Positions 8,946 to 19,004 of a stretch of DNA of 33,283 nt are shown piece by piece. Where the stretch lies: the NCBI RefSeq assembly GCF_000775285.1, contig NZ_JJML01000013.1, forward strand, positions 1 to 33,283, given 5' to 3'. The DNA is from Neosynechococcus sphagnicola sy1. GTDB lineage: Bacteria; Cyanobacteriota; Cyanobacteriia; Neosynechococcales; Neosynechococcaceae. How positions within the stretch are numbered: position 1 is the first letter of the stretch; every line of letters begins with the position of its first letter. Both the position numbers and the translations under genes were made by a program. The notes beneath the pieces are model-generated. The model was given only the letters and a program-made list of their open reading frames with translations. It was not told the DNA's origin and made no database searches.

Positions 8946-11225
8946 ATGACCCATGTTTCCCGACAGCTTACGCAGCTCATCCTCTGGTTAGAACTGGCTA
9001 GCACCGCTAACTTGGTTGCCTTGGGCGCTGCCGTCGGTCAACCCCCTGTTACCACGGCCACTGTTGTCGGGTTGTTCACCCTCAAGCCTGATGACGATGT
9101 CTGGCCAGTGAGATCGGCATCCTATAGTGCTTTTGTTGGTAATTCCCTCTTGGACGTGCTGATTGACAACTCGCGGGAGGCAACGGAATTCAGTCAACTG
9201 CCACCGCTGCCAACTCAGCCGGCGATACCTCGCCCCCTGACAGCCCCCACGCCCCCCGATGTCCCGTTCCTCTTCCCTCCCACTTTGGTGCAGGATGAAC
9301 GGGTGAATCCGCTGATTACCACATTTATCCTGAACAATTTTCCCATTAGCCATCTCACCCGTTGGGAGTTAGGCAGTGCCTATAGTTTCGCCAATGATCT
9401 CCAGAAAAATCCCGACTTTAATGTCATTGTCCGCACACGCGGCTCTATTCAGCAAAACCTGTCACGAGACAACGTCTTTAGCTCAGAGCAATGGGGGGAG
9501 TATGTCCACCTGCAAACGGTTCGCACCTTCCACCAGGTGACAGTGACCAACAAAGATCCTCAGACCATCCAGGGATTACTAATCCAGCAGAGTTTTACCG
9601 GGGACTGTTCTGCCCTCGGAATTGTTCCCCCCAATCCTAATTATCAATGTACCCTCACCCCAGCACTGGTTGTGGATCGGAACTCCATCGACCCGCAGTT
9701 TCAGGTGCCAACCCGGATTTCCCAACCCGGTCGGTTGGGTGATCTGGTCTCGCCAGAGTCACTGGCTATCTTGGCTCAGCCTGGATTCCAGAATATTGTC
9801 GCCAATGGACAAGTGGTGGGCTTAGATTTATTTTTCCCCAATATTGGAGGGATTCCCGGCAACAGTGACACCAATCTTTCGACGGTGACACGCCTGGAAG
9901 AAATCTACAATACTCCAGCCCTGGGATATTACCGAGTGCGGCAAATTCTGCGATCGAATCATGAAGAAGCAGTCCTGGGGCGGACAATCCGGGGAACCAA
10001 TTGGATACTCAATGATCCCTATGTCCTAGAGAATACGGCGGCTCAACTAGCAACGGAGTTTCTCCCAGATGCTAATCCGAAACTAGCTGGCAGCGATCGC
10101 CCCGCCAACACCAATGTCAGTCGGAACCTGTTCCAAGCGGCCAATAATACACGAATTCCTGACGATAGCATCACCAGCTACCATGCCGGGATTGGGTACG
10201 CCAAGTCCCCCCAACCAAGTGTTCCCATCCCTGCGGCTCATTTCAACAGCCTGTGGGTCGGGTTATCTGCCGTCACCGACTATGACTTGAGCAATAGCGT
10301 CTTGGGCTTTGAATTAACGAGTCCCTTAGTTCCAACAGTGTCGGCTGGGGCGGAGGGGGGGGTGAATCAGAATGTTGCCTTTGTTTCAGCGGTGAATAAT
10401 CAGGTGTTCAGTACCCAAAATCTTGCTGATTTCTATGTACAACTTTACTTAACCTTCTTTCAGCAAAATGCGTTTTTAGTTTCGGTGAGCCAACTAACGG
10501 AGACCACACACTACTTTCCTCACATCAGCTTTACAGGCAATATTACAGACACCAACCAAATATTAAGGTACTACACTGGCGTGATCGCGAGTAACAATAT
10601 TGAAACCGTTAAAGCCTATCTAGGTGCTGATACCACCTTTACCTGGGAGGGTTGGACGCTCTCCGCTGGTGCCATTGGTTATGTGCATCCCGATCGGGAC
10701 TACTATAGTCGCCTCAGTGCTGGGCTTTCGAAACAGCTACGACTGAATGCCTTTAGTAACATCACACTCTTTTCAGGCATGTACTATGCCCTGGATCAAC
10801 CCCAAAATATTGGTATTTTTGAGGTCGATTCCCTAGTTAATTTTGTGAACGCGGGGATGCGGCTGAATGTTTTCAATGGTTCTCTTGGTGCCACCTACAC
10901 GGCTGGGAATTTGTTACCCAACTCAATCAGTAACACCCTCCGCTTTGATGTTGTCATTCCCCTAGGAGACTATCTTGCCCTGTCAGGTTACTATTCACCC
11001 CTGAATGACAATGCTTCACGCTCCCTTTATGGAGCTGAACTGAGAATGAAGCTAGGCAATGGTTACAACAGCCCGAGTTTAGTTGCCAACTGGAGCAACG
11101 TTGATTACAACTACGGGGATGATCCCTTCGGGGTTCCTCTCCGCACCCAGGATAACTTGTTTACCATTCTGTTCCGGATCGGGGAACCTGCGGCTCCCTT
11201 TAGGCCGAGATCCGTGCTTCAGTAA
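8946..11225 (+). CDS. Predicted outer-membrane/exported protein of unknown function, 759 residues
   Basis: I do not recognise a named family. Residues about 8-30 are hydrophobic and signal-like (LTQLILWLELASTANLVALG). Residues about 80-115 form a proline-rich stretch (PPLPTQPAIPRPLTAPTPP), as in periplasm-spanning linkers. The middle part has distinctive motifs: WELGSAYSFANDL, GYYRVRQILRSNHEEAVLG, TRLEEIYNTPALG. From about residue 420 to the end, short stretches of alternating polar and aromatic residues dominate (FYVQLYLTFFQQNAFLVSVS, SNITLFSGMYYALDQ, LGDYLALSGYYSPLND), ending in FTILFRIGEP. This is what a C-terminal outer-membrane beta-barrel would look like. The frame is uninterrupted despite a run of eight G near 10360. 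It is divergent from the glycosyltransferase genes and convergent with the next small gene. Localisation is inferred; the substrate or partner is unknown. Confidence 0.7.
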   Translation: MTHVSRQLTQLILWLELASTANLVALGAAVGQPPVTTATVVGLFTLKPDDDVWPVRSASYSAFVGNSLLDVLIDNSREATEFSQLPPLPTQPAIPRPLTAPTPPDVPFLFPPTLVQDERVNPLITTFILNNFPISHLTRWELGSAYSFANDLQKNPDFNVIVRTRGSIQQNLSRDNVFSSEQWGEYVHLQTVRTFHQVTVTNKDPQTIQGLLIQQSFTGDCSALGIVPPNPNYQCTLTPALVVDRNSIDPQFQVPTRISQPGRLGDLVSPESLAILAQPGFQNIVANGQVVGLDLFFPNIGGIPGNSDTNLSTVTRLEEIYNTPALGYYRVRQILRSNHEEAVLGRTIRGTNWILNDPYVLENTAAQLATEFLPDANPKLAGSDRPANTNVSRNLFQAANNTRIPDDSITSYHAGIGYAKSPQPSVPIPAAHFNSLWVGLSAVTDYDLSNSVLGFELTSPLVPTVSAGAEGGVNQNVAFVSAVNNQVFSTQNLADFYVQLYLTFFQQNAFLVSVSQLTETTHYFPHISFTGNITDTNQILRYYTGVIASNNIETVKAYLGADTTFTWEGWTLSAGAIGYVHPDRDYYSRLSAGLSKQLRLNAFSNITLFSGMYYALDQPQNIGIFEVDSLVNFVNAGMRLNVFNGSLGATYTAGNLLPNSISNTLRFDVVIPLGDYLALSGYYSPLNDNASRSLYGAELRMKLGNGYNSPSLVANWSNVDYNYGDDPFGVPLRTQDNLFTILFRIGEPAAPFRPRSVLQ

Positions 11226-11256
11226 GCAGGCAATGGCATTTGAGGGGAATCGTGGG

Positions 11257-11496
11257 TTAGTCGTCGCTCTCTTCCCAGGTGTCAACCAGGAGCAACTCAC
11301 TCACGGGATCCTGCATGGCAAAGCCAAAGTCCTGGAGTTCTTGCTTCCAGTGGGGCCAGTCATCCCCATAGAGGAGGGCAATTTTCCAGAGACTGTCGCT
11401 GGATTTAATCAGTTTAGAATCAACAAGCGATCGCACTTGACGTTGGAGTTTCACCATTGGGTGAAGCACCATAGAGGTGGCACCAGTTTTTGTCAT
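11257..11496 (-). CDS. Small cyanobacterial conserved protein, DUF4327-like
   Basis: A 79-residue acidic protein. From memory its layout (LQRQVRSLVDSKLIKSSDSL, WKIALLYGDDWPHWKQEL, FGFAMQDPVSELL, final DTWEESDD) resembles the short cyanobacterial DUF4327 family: a helix, a WxxW/Y-type centre, an (F/D)xxxDxxxxLL segment and an acidic end. Function is unknown and no membrane segment or signal peptide is visible. The start could be the ATG at 11496 or one of two internal ATGs (MVLHPM or MVKLQR); no clear ribosome binding site settles this. It ends 31 bp from the stop of the convergent outer-membrane gene. The 288-bp upstream stretch holds an interleaved pair of inverted repeats. Confidence 0.6.
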   Translation of the reverse strand: MTKTGATSMVLHPMVKLQRQVRSLVDSKLIKSSDSLWKIALLYGDDWPHWKQELQDFGFAMQDPVSELLLVDTWEESDD

Positions 11497-11544
11497 ACCG
11501 TTAGATTTTGTGAATACTTTCTAAAGTAAGGTTCCCGTTGTGTT

Positions 11545-11601
11545 GCACACTGAATGTACTGGAGGGTTAAAACCAAGTGTGCGGGGGAAATTCAGTACAT
11601 T
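11545..11601. repeat. Two interleaved inverted repeats (pseudoknot-like arrangement)
   Basis: GCACACT at 11545-11551 is complementary to AGTGTGC at 11576-11582. AATGTACTG at 11553-11561 is complementary to CAGTACATT at 11593-11601. The arms interleave (A, B, A', B'), so as RNA they could form an H-type pseudoknot or two mutually exclusive hairpins; as DNA they could be operator sites. It lies 49-105 bp upstream of the DUF4327-like gene and about 180 bp upstream of the wbpA-like gene, so it could sit in either leader. Confidence 0.4.
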
Positions 11602-11784
11602 GAGTATAACATAGTCCAGCTTGGGGGAATGCGCAAGCACCGGATGGTACGATTCCCTGGGAGTGCTGAAGGTCGGTCTCGTGACCCCGGAGTGGATAGG
11701 CCAAAGAACATCGCTGCCTAACGCTCTGTAATTCATAGAATAATGAACGGAAGAGGGAATTACGGACGGTGACGAGGTAACTGC

Positions 11785-13126
11785 ATGGATGTTCCATCCA
11801 CTAGGGTGGCAGACAATTTAGCCCCCAGACTGCTTGAGCAAATTCATCAACGAACCGCAAAGGTCGGGGTAATTGGACTCGGTTATGTGGGCTTGCCGCT
11901 GGCAATTCTCGCTGCCAAACAAGGCTTCCCGGTTTTGGGCTTTGACATTGATATTCGTAAGATCGAGCAGCTCTGCCGCAAAGAATCCTATATCGAACAC
12001 ATTCCCTCGGCATGGCTGCAACAAATTGATCTGCAAGCCACGGATCGGATGGAAAAACTGGCAGAGGTCGATATTATTTTGCTCTGTGTCCCCACTCCCT
12101 TAGGGGATCACCGTGAGCCTAATTTAAGCTATGTGCTCAACTCAACCACGGCGATCGCTGCCACCCTCCGTCCTGGCCAACTCATTCTGCTGGAAAGCAC
12201 CACCTATCCTGGCACCACCAATGAAGAGGTTCTGCCGATTTTGGCCGCAGGTGGCTTCCAGGTAGGAGTTGATTTTTTCCTGGGTTATTCACCCGAGCGG
12301 GAAGATCCCGGCAACTCAACCTTCAATACCTCGGTGATTCCCAAGGTTGTCTCCGGGATTACCCCCACCTGTCTCGCTCTCACCCAAGCATTCTACGATC
12401 AGTTTGTTGTCAAGACCGTGCCCGTTTCCTCGACTCAGGTGGCTGAAGCTACCAAAATTCTCGAGAATACCTATCGAGCGGTCAACATTGCCCTCGTCAA
12501 TGAATTAAAAGTGTTATTTCAGCGCATGGGCATTGATATCTGGGAAGTGATCCAAGCCTCCAGTACCAAACCCTTTGGCTTTCAACCCTTTTATCCCGGC
12601 CCTGGCTTGGGCGGGCACTGCATCCCCATCGATCCGTTTTACCTAACCTGGAAAGCCCACGAGTACGACTTACACACCCGCTTCATTGAGCTGGCGGGGG
12701 AAATTAATACCGCCATGCCCCACTATGTTCTGGGGCAGTTAACCGCGGCATTGAATCAACGGTGTCGGTCTGTGAATGGGGCCAAGATTTTGATCTTAGG
12801 GGTTGCCTACAAAAAAAACTGTGGGCGATCAGCGGGAAAGCCCAGCCCTGAAGTTAATCGATCTGCTGCAACAACAGGGCGCGATCGTCCAGTATCACGA
12901 TCCCCATGTTCCTCTGTGCCAGGGGCATTCCCGGTACCTCCACTTGAAGCTACAATCGGTGCCCCTGGATGAAGCAGTGGTCAGTCACAGTGATGCCACC
13001 TTGATTGTCACCGATCATGATGCGGTGAACTATTCCCTAGTTGCGGCTCACAGTGCCTTGATCATTGACACTCGCAATGCCCTTGCTAGTCGGGGAATTC
13101 AAGGGCATCAGGTGATTAAAGCCTAG
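11785..13126 (+). CDS. wbpA: UDP-N-acetyl-hexosamine 6-dehydrogenase, WbpA-like (frameshift)
   Basis: An NAD-dependent nucleotide-sugar dehydrogenase that oxidises C6 of a UDP-sugar to the uronic acid, feeding polysaccharide or glycan synthesis in the cytoplasm. The N-terminal Rossmann motif is VGVIGLGYVGLPLAILAAK. Next come LLCVPTPLGDHREPN, LLESTTYPGTTNEEV, YSPEREDPGN (typical of the WbpA group) and the catalytic cysteine in GPGLGGHCIPIDP. The start at 11785 has GAGG about 10 bases upstream. The frame breaks in a run of eight A at 12811-12818. Removing one gives VAYKKTVGDQRESPALKLI, the usual start of the C-terminal UDP-binding domain, which ends at 13126 for a normal 446 residues. The exact UDP-sugar (GlcNAc, GalNAc or ManNAc) cannot be told from the sequence. 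It lies about 5 kb upstream of the exopolysaccharide operon and could supply it with uronic acids. Confidence 0.85.
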
Positions 13127-13168
13127 GCCGAAATCCCGCTGCTGGTGAATCGACCAGGTTTTGTTTAA

Positions 13169-14535
<1,367 letters not shown>

Positions 14536-14699
14536 ATAGTTTCAGGGGCGATGCTCCGATGGAGAACCGTTGCAATGGTCTTTGGGATCTCCAGAGGTGC
14601 AGTTTGCCTAAGGGTATCACCCCTGAGTTTGTCGCTGAGATACCAGCCATTCCGGGTTCAATTGTTCCCCTCAATCTGACGCTCAATGACCAACGGCTG

Positions 14700-14715
14700 C
14701 CGGAGAGTTCTCCGG
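14700..14715. repeat. Short perfect inverted repeat upstream of the dedA-family gene
   Basis: CCGGAGA and TCTCCGG separated by two bases. There is no following T run, so it is not an intrinsic terminator. It lies 52 bp before the dedA-family start and could be an operator or an mRNA hairpin. Confidence 0.4.
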
Positions 14716-14767
14716 TTGTTCCGATCCATGGATTGGCACCATCGTTTATATACAGGACGCACAACGG

Positions 14768-15451
14768 ATGGCTGAATGGATTACCAGCACGATGCACTCC
14801 CTGGGTTATTGGGGGATTGGGTTGCTGATGTTTTTCGAGAATCTCTTCCCGCCGATTCCCTCAGAGTTGATCATGCCGTTGGCAGGGTTTACCGTCGCCC
14901 GCGGACAGATGAATTTTGGGGCTGCCATCCTGGCGGGGGTTCTGGGAACGATGTTGGGGGCATTGCCCTGGTATTACGCAGGTAAAATTCTGGGACACCA
15001 TCGTCTCTATCACCTGGCTAACCGCTATGGCAAGTGGATGGGGATCTCGGGGCATGACATTGAAAAGGCCAATTTGTGGTTCAATCGCCACGGCAAAAAA
15101 GCGGTCTTCCTGGCTCGCTTGGTTCCTGGTATCCGCACCCTGATCTCGATTCCAGCGGGAATTTGTCAGATGCCGCTCCTGCCGTTTCTGCTCTACTCCA
15201 CTCTGGGAACGACGCTTTGGGTCACCTTGCTCACGGTTGCTGGCTACCTCTTGGGGGACAATTACGAGTGGGTAGATCAGTATATTGGCCCCCTGTCAAA
15301 GGTCGTCCTAGGGCTTCTGCTCGTCACGTTTTTTGGTCTGGGTGGGGTGGCGACAGTTCAGAGGATCAGGGCCGGCTCAACGCAAGGGGCGATCGTAGAC
15401 TTTAACCTTGTCCAGTCGCTGTCCCCAGTAGCCTGTCTTCCTATCGTTTGA
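14768..15451 (+). CDS. DedA-family integral membrane protein
   Basis: A 227-residue multi-spanning inner-membrane protein of the DedA/SNARE-associated family. Some members flip undecaprenyl phosphate or other lipids using the proton gradient. Signatures are FFENLFPPIPSELIMPLAGF with its conserved acidic residue and prolines, a re-entrant-type glycine-rich segment (GVLGTMLGALPWYYAGK), and FLARLVPGIRTLISIPAG with the conserved arginines. Hydrophobic segments follow to about residue 205; the polar C-terminal tail is not conserved in the family. The ATG at 14768 (MAEWITSTMHSLGYWGIG) is the usual family start. The ABC exporter begins 21 bp after its stop, so the two are likely co-transcribed and may both handle membrane lipids. 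Confidence 0.88.
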   Translation: MAEWITSTMHSLGYWGIGLLMFFENLFPPIPSELIMPLAGFTVARGQMNFGAAILAGVLGTMLGALPWYYAGKILGHHRLYHLANRYGKWMGISGHDIEKANLWFNRHGKKAVFLARLVPGIRTLISIPAGICQMPLLPFLLYSTLGTTLWVTLLTVAGYLLGDNYEWVDQYIGPLSKVVLGLLLVTFFGLGGVATVQRIRAGSTQGAIVDFNLVQSLSPVACLPIV

Positions 15452-15472
15452 CTTTATTTCTGGCTCCTGCCC

Positions 15473-17198
15473 TTGAAAACTCGCTCAACCTACTGGCAAC
15501 TCCTGCCCTATCTCTGGCCTCACCGCAAAGTTCTTGCCCTAGGTACCACCTGTATTCTTGGCTATGTGATCATCACACTGTTGCTCCCCCAATTAGCAGG
15601 TCGGGTTGCTGTCTCGGTAGGTGCGGGGAATGTGGCTGCGATCGCCCACTTGATTGCCATGAGTGCCCTGGCTTTTCTGGTACGAGGTGTCTTTCAAGCA
15701 GGTCAAGATATCTGGATGGCCGATGCGGCTCTGAAGGCGGCCTTTGATCTCCGCAGTCGTACCTATGCCCATTTGCATCGCCTCAGCCTGGATTACTTTG
15801 AAACAGCACAAACGGGAGATCTGGCCTATCGCCTCACAGAGGATGTGGATCGCATCAGTGAGGTGGTGAACAAACTGTCTCACCAGCTTTTACCCTGCCT
15901 GTTGCAGCTGGTGGCGATTCCGATTTACATGCTCTATCTCAACTGGCAACTGACCTTAGCAACGGTGATTCTGGCTCCCTTAATTGCTGGGTTGGTGGGT
16001 TGGTTTGGCGATCGCCTGCTCGAAGTCTCCCGACGGGCGCAGATGCAGGTTTCCAATCTCTCAGCGCTGTTGACGGAGGTTTTGGGAGGAGTGCGGTTGG
16101 TGCAAGCCTTTGCAGCTCAGGACTATGAAGTGCGACGGTTTAGCCAGGAAGCGGAACGCAACCGTCAAGCCCGCTATCGTGCTGAAGCCCTGAAGGCGAT
16201 TCAGGTGCCGATTGTGGGGTTTCTAGAAGCCATCAGCATCCTGTTTCTGTTTCTCCTGGGAGGTTGGCAGATTTCCCAAGGGAATCTCACCGGGGGGGGA
16301 CTTTGTCAGCTATCTAACCGCGGTGGCCTTGTTGATCCAACCCATTGACTTGTTTACCAGCAGCTTCAATGAGTTTAAACAGGCAGAGGCTTCCGTAGAC
16401 CGGGTCTTTGAATTGATGGCGGTGCAGCCCCAAGTGGTCGAGAAAATCAATGCTCAGGGATTACCCCCCGTCACGGGCAAGGTGGAATATCGCCATGTCA
16501 GCTTTGCTTACAAGCCCGATCAGCCTGTCCTCAGAGACTTAAGCCTATTGGCCTTTCCAGGGGAGATGATTGCCCTAGTGGGAGCATCTGGAGCCGGCAA
16601 AACCACTCTGGTGAATCTGTTACCCCGCTTTTATGATCCTCAAGCCGGCGAGATTTTGGTGGATGGGATCAATATCTGCGATGTCACCCTTGCCAGCCTG
16701 CGACGTCAGATTGGCATTGTTCCTCAGGAAACCGTGCTCTTCTCCGGTACCATTGCCCAGAACATAGCCTTTGGCCAGGATCGGTTTAATCTAGAAGCAG
16801 TTGAGGCGGCAGCGACCATTGCCAATGCCCATCCCTTTATCACTCAGTTCCCTAAGGGGTATCAAACCTGGGTGGGGGAGCGGGGGGTTAACCTTTCCGG
16901 TGGACAGCGACAGCGCCTAGCGATCGCTCGGGCCGTTTTGCTCAACCCCCGGATTTTGATCCTCGATGAAGCTACCTCGGCTCTGGATTCTGAGTCAGAG
17001 GCTCTGGTTCAGGAAGCCCTAGAGCGTCTGATGCAGCATCGGACAGTCTTTATCATCGCCCACCGCTTAACCACCGTGCGGCGTTCCGATCGCATTCTGG
17101 TGATGGAACATGGTCAGGTGATTGAGTCTGGCACCCATGATGAATTGTTGGCTCAGGGAGGGCGGTATGCACAATTCTACGCCCAGCAATTTAATTAA
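15473..17198 (+). CDS. ABC exporter, MsbA/HepA-like half-transporter (frameshift)
   Basis: Fused transmembrane and ATPase half-transporter, about 574 residues, expected to work as a homodimer exporting lipid, glycolipid or peptide. The N-terminal ~310 residues hold six hydrophobic helices and the coupling region (DYFETAQTGDLAYRLTEDVD). The ATPase domain has Walker A GASGAGKTTLVNLLPRFYDP, Q-loop IGIVPQETVLFSGTIAQNIA, signature LSGGQRQRLAIARA, Walker B RILILDEATSALDSE and the H-loop IIAHRLTTVRRSDRI. The frame breaks in a run of eight G at 16292-16299; removing one gives TGGDFVSYLTAVALLIQPID. No ATG fits the start: after the dedA-family stop the first candidate is TTG at 15473 (MKTRSTYWQLLPYLWPHRK), which matches the usual start of these proteins. 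The substrate cannot be told; the DedA neighbour hints at envelope lipid. Confidence 0.88.
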
Positions 17199-17301
17199 CG
17201 TCGATACTCAGGAGGGGTCTACCCCCATTTCCTTCATATCGAACCCCTGGGCGACGGTACCCCGCTCCGGGTAGGATACTAATAGTTAACAGGTCTTAAC
17301 A

Positions 17302-17655
17302 ATGGTAGAACGCCCCATCAAAAAGTCTGAGCGTCCAGCTCAACCCGTTGCCAGCGAAAGCACCCCCCGTGCTAAACCCTTGGAAGACTCCGGCCATGGT
17401 CGTCCAACCCAGGGTCGGGACAAAGGCAAAGGGAGAGGTAAAAAAGACGCCTACGACGACGAACCCAGACAGGCCAAAAATCCTGCTCTCATGCGGGGGC
17501 CTAAACCGAGCAAATTTGTAGCCCCAGTGGGCGAAGAAGCAGTTCTCTCGGAAGCTAGTGAAGATGTCTCCACAGCGGATATGGCTTCGGATGAGACATC
17601 CATGACGGCGGATGTTTTGATTGAGGCAACGACCGCCATCGTAACAGAGGGTTAA
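17302..17655 (+). CDS. Small hydrophilic, probably disordered protein of unknown function
   Basis: 117 residues with no membrane segment. The first half is strongly basic and low in hydrophobics (ERPIKKSERPAQPV, GRDKGKGRGKKDAYDDE). Then come the short motif NPALMRGPKPSKFVAP and an acidic Ser/Thr/Glu-rich tail. The opening MVERPIKKSERP and the ALMRGPKP motif look like a conserved cyanobacterial protein family, but I cannot assign a function. A basic, disordered N-terminus and an acidic tail would suit a nucleic-acid or ribosome-associated partner; this is inference only. A short GGGG-TCTA-CCCC hairpin lies between the ABC exporter and this gene, which probably has its own promoter. Confidence 0.65.
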   Translation: MVERPIKKSERPAQPVASESTPRAKPLEDSGHGRPTQGRDKGKGRGKKDAYDDEPRQAKNPALMRGPKPSKFVAPVGEEAVLSEASEDVSTADMASDETSMTADVLIEATTAIVTEG

Positions 17656-17942
17656 CGTTCGCTCCCCGGTGGGGAAGGTTCCACTGCTACTTGCAGCTTG
17701 CGCCAAGAGAGAGAGGTGCTGGGATGAAAGGCAGGATAATCGAAACCAATGCCTAGATTGCCAAACGCTGACCTCGGGAAGGTTGAAGGATCGGTGGCAT
17801 CTCTGTAGCAATAGATGCGCTCCTGAGGCAAAACTGGGAATGTCTTTTCCCTGGGACATTTCCTTAGGCGCTTGCCTTCAACAGCGCCACCTGTGAGCAA
17901 AATATAGATGAGGGGGTTGAAATTCGTCCTGCATCCAGCTCT

Positions 17943-17998
17943 CCCCAGACGCCTGGGGGTGATGCCTGGGAGGGAAAGTTTATTGGGAACCCCAGGCA
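17943..17998. repeat. Two adjacent hairpins built on the same CCTGGG core
   Basis: CCCCAG (17943-17948) pairs with CTGGGG (17953-17958) across a 4-base loop. TGCCTGGG (17963-17970) pairs with CCCAGGCA (17991-17998) across 20 bases. The shared CCTGGG core also allows alternative pairings. No T run follows, so these are not classical terminators; they may be part of a small RNA or an operon leader. Confidence 0.4.
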
Positions 17999-18040
17999 GC
18001 AAGAATGCTCTGGTCAGAACAGGGGGAGGAGGAAATTGCC

Positions 18041-18060
18041 ATGTTAGCAATCTCTAACAT
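18041..18060. repeat. Inverted repeat ATGTTAG-N6-CTAACAT upstream of the exopolysaccharide operon
   Basis: Perfect 7-bp arms separated by six bases, ending 29 bp before the sulfotransferase start. The size and position suit a transcription-factor operator. No known consensus was recognised. Confidence 0.4.
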
Positions 18061-18089
18061 ATTCAGGCATTCTGTCTGATTAAACACTT

Positions 18090-18983
18090 ATGGTCATGCC
18101 AAATTTTCTGATTATTGGGGCGGCTAAGGCAGGTACGACTGCACTCCACACCTATCTTCAGCAACATCCTCAAATTTTCATGACCCCTGATAAGGAAACG
18201 AATTTTTTTGCCTATCAGGGAGAGACCCTTGATTTTCAAGGGGTGGGGGATACAGCTATTAATCAGTTTTCAGTTACGGATCTAGTAACTTATCAGCAAT
18301 TATTTGCTGGGGTTAAAGATGAAATTGCGATCGGAGAAGCCTGTCCGCTTTATCTTTATCATCCCCAGGCTCCCCAAAGAATTGCTGAACATTTGCCAGG
18401 GGTGCGTTTGATTGTGATTTTGCGAAATCCAGCGGATCGAGCCTATGCAAATTTTCTGCATCTAGTGCGGGATGATCGAGAACTAGAACGGAATTTTATC
18501 CAAGCACTCAGGGGAGAAGCTCAACGTATTCAAAACAATTGGGAATGGTTTTGGCATTATGTTCAGCTAGGTTATTATGGGTGTCAGTTAAAGCGTTATT
18601 ATGACATTTTTGATGCCGATAAAATTAAAGTTTATTTATATGAAGATTTAGTCGAACGATGCCATTGGCTGCTTCAGGATCTTTTTAATTTTCTCCAAGT
18701 TGACCCAACTTTCATCCCAGACATGACCATTCGTCCGAACAAATCAGGAGTCCCTAAAAATTCAATCCTGCATCAATTCCTGACCAAACCAAATCTCTTT
18801 AAAACCTTATCAAAGCCCCTTTTTCCTGAGAGGTTCCGTCAAAGAATTCAACATAGTAACTTGGTAACACCAAAATTATCGCCAGAAGTTAGAGAATTCT
18901 TAATAACCCTTTATCGCAGTGATATTTTAACTTGTCAGGATTTGATTGGGCGGGATTTGTCTGCTTGGTTGCAAAATGGGTAA
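18090..18983 (+). CDS. PAPS-dependent sulfotransferase
   Basis: 297 residues of the sulfotransferase family, transferring sulfate from PAPS to a hydroxyl of a carbohydrate or other acceptor. The 5'-phosphosulfate loop is at residues about 6-18 (LIIGAAKAGTTALHTYLQQH) and the 3'-phosphate motif near residue 110 (LIVILRNPADRAYANFLH). A further family feature is IKVYLYEDLVE. The ATG at 18096 (MPNFLIIG) is an equally good start. First gene of a plus-strand polysaccharide operon; the next gene starts 21 bp after its stop. Context makes the growing exopolysaccharide the likely acceptor. It appears AT-richer than ahcY and the ABC exporter, and contains no HIP1 site. Confidence 0.87.
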   Translation: MVMPNFLIIGAAKAGTTALHTYLQQHPQIFMTPDKETNFFAYQGETLDFQGVGDTAINQFSVTDLVTYQQLFAGVKDEIAIGEACPLYLYHPQAPQRIAEHLPGVRLIVILRNPADRAYANFLHLVRDDRELERNFIQALRGEAQRIQNNWEWFWHYVQLGYYGCQLKRYYDIFDADKIKVYLYEDLVERCHWLLQDLFNFLQVDPTFIPDMTIRPNKSGVPKNSILHQFLTKPNLFKTLSKPLFPERFRQRIQHSNLVTPKLSPEVREFLITLYRSDILTCQDLIGRDLSAWLQNG

Positions 18984-19004
18984 CTACACCAATGGGATGC
19001 AGCA

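Larger units (their letters stand above)
17656..18089. other. 434-bp stretch without a clear gene
   Basis: It holds several short inverted repeats (listed separately) and a weak minus-strand open frame of 132 codons at 17652-18050, without a recognisable domain or ribosome binding site. Its C-terminal half (GNLGIGFDYPAFHPSTSLSW) looks more protein-like than its proline-rich start, so a small gene or a gene remnant is possible. The promoter of the exopolysaccharide operon should lie in its right-hand end. Confidence 0.4.

Noticed and set aside
10355-10365. Eight-G run in the outer-membrane protein gene as another break
   Set aside because: The frame reads through it without interruption to a normal stop at 11225.
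16292-16299. Phase-variable poly-G tract in the ABC exporter
   Set aside because: The same type of break occurs in glnN and ahcY, where switching makes no sense, so it is not good evidence of contingency.
17209-17230. GGGG-TCTA-CCCC hairpin after the ABC exporter as a terminator
   Set aside because: The stem is short and no T run follows, so it cannot be called an intrinsic terminator.
17296-17859. Minus-strand 187-codon open frame
   Set aside because: It is antisense to the 17302-17655 gene, with composition typical of a shadow frame and no recognised domain.
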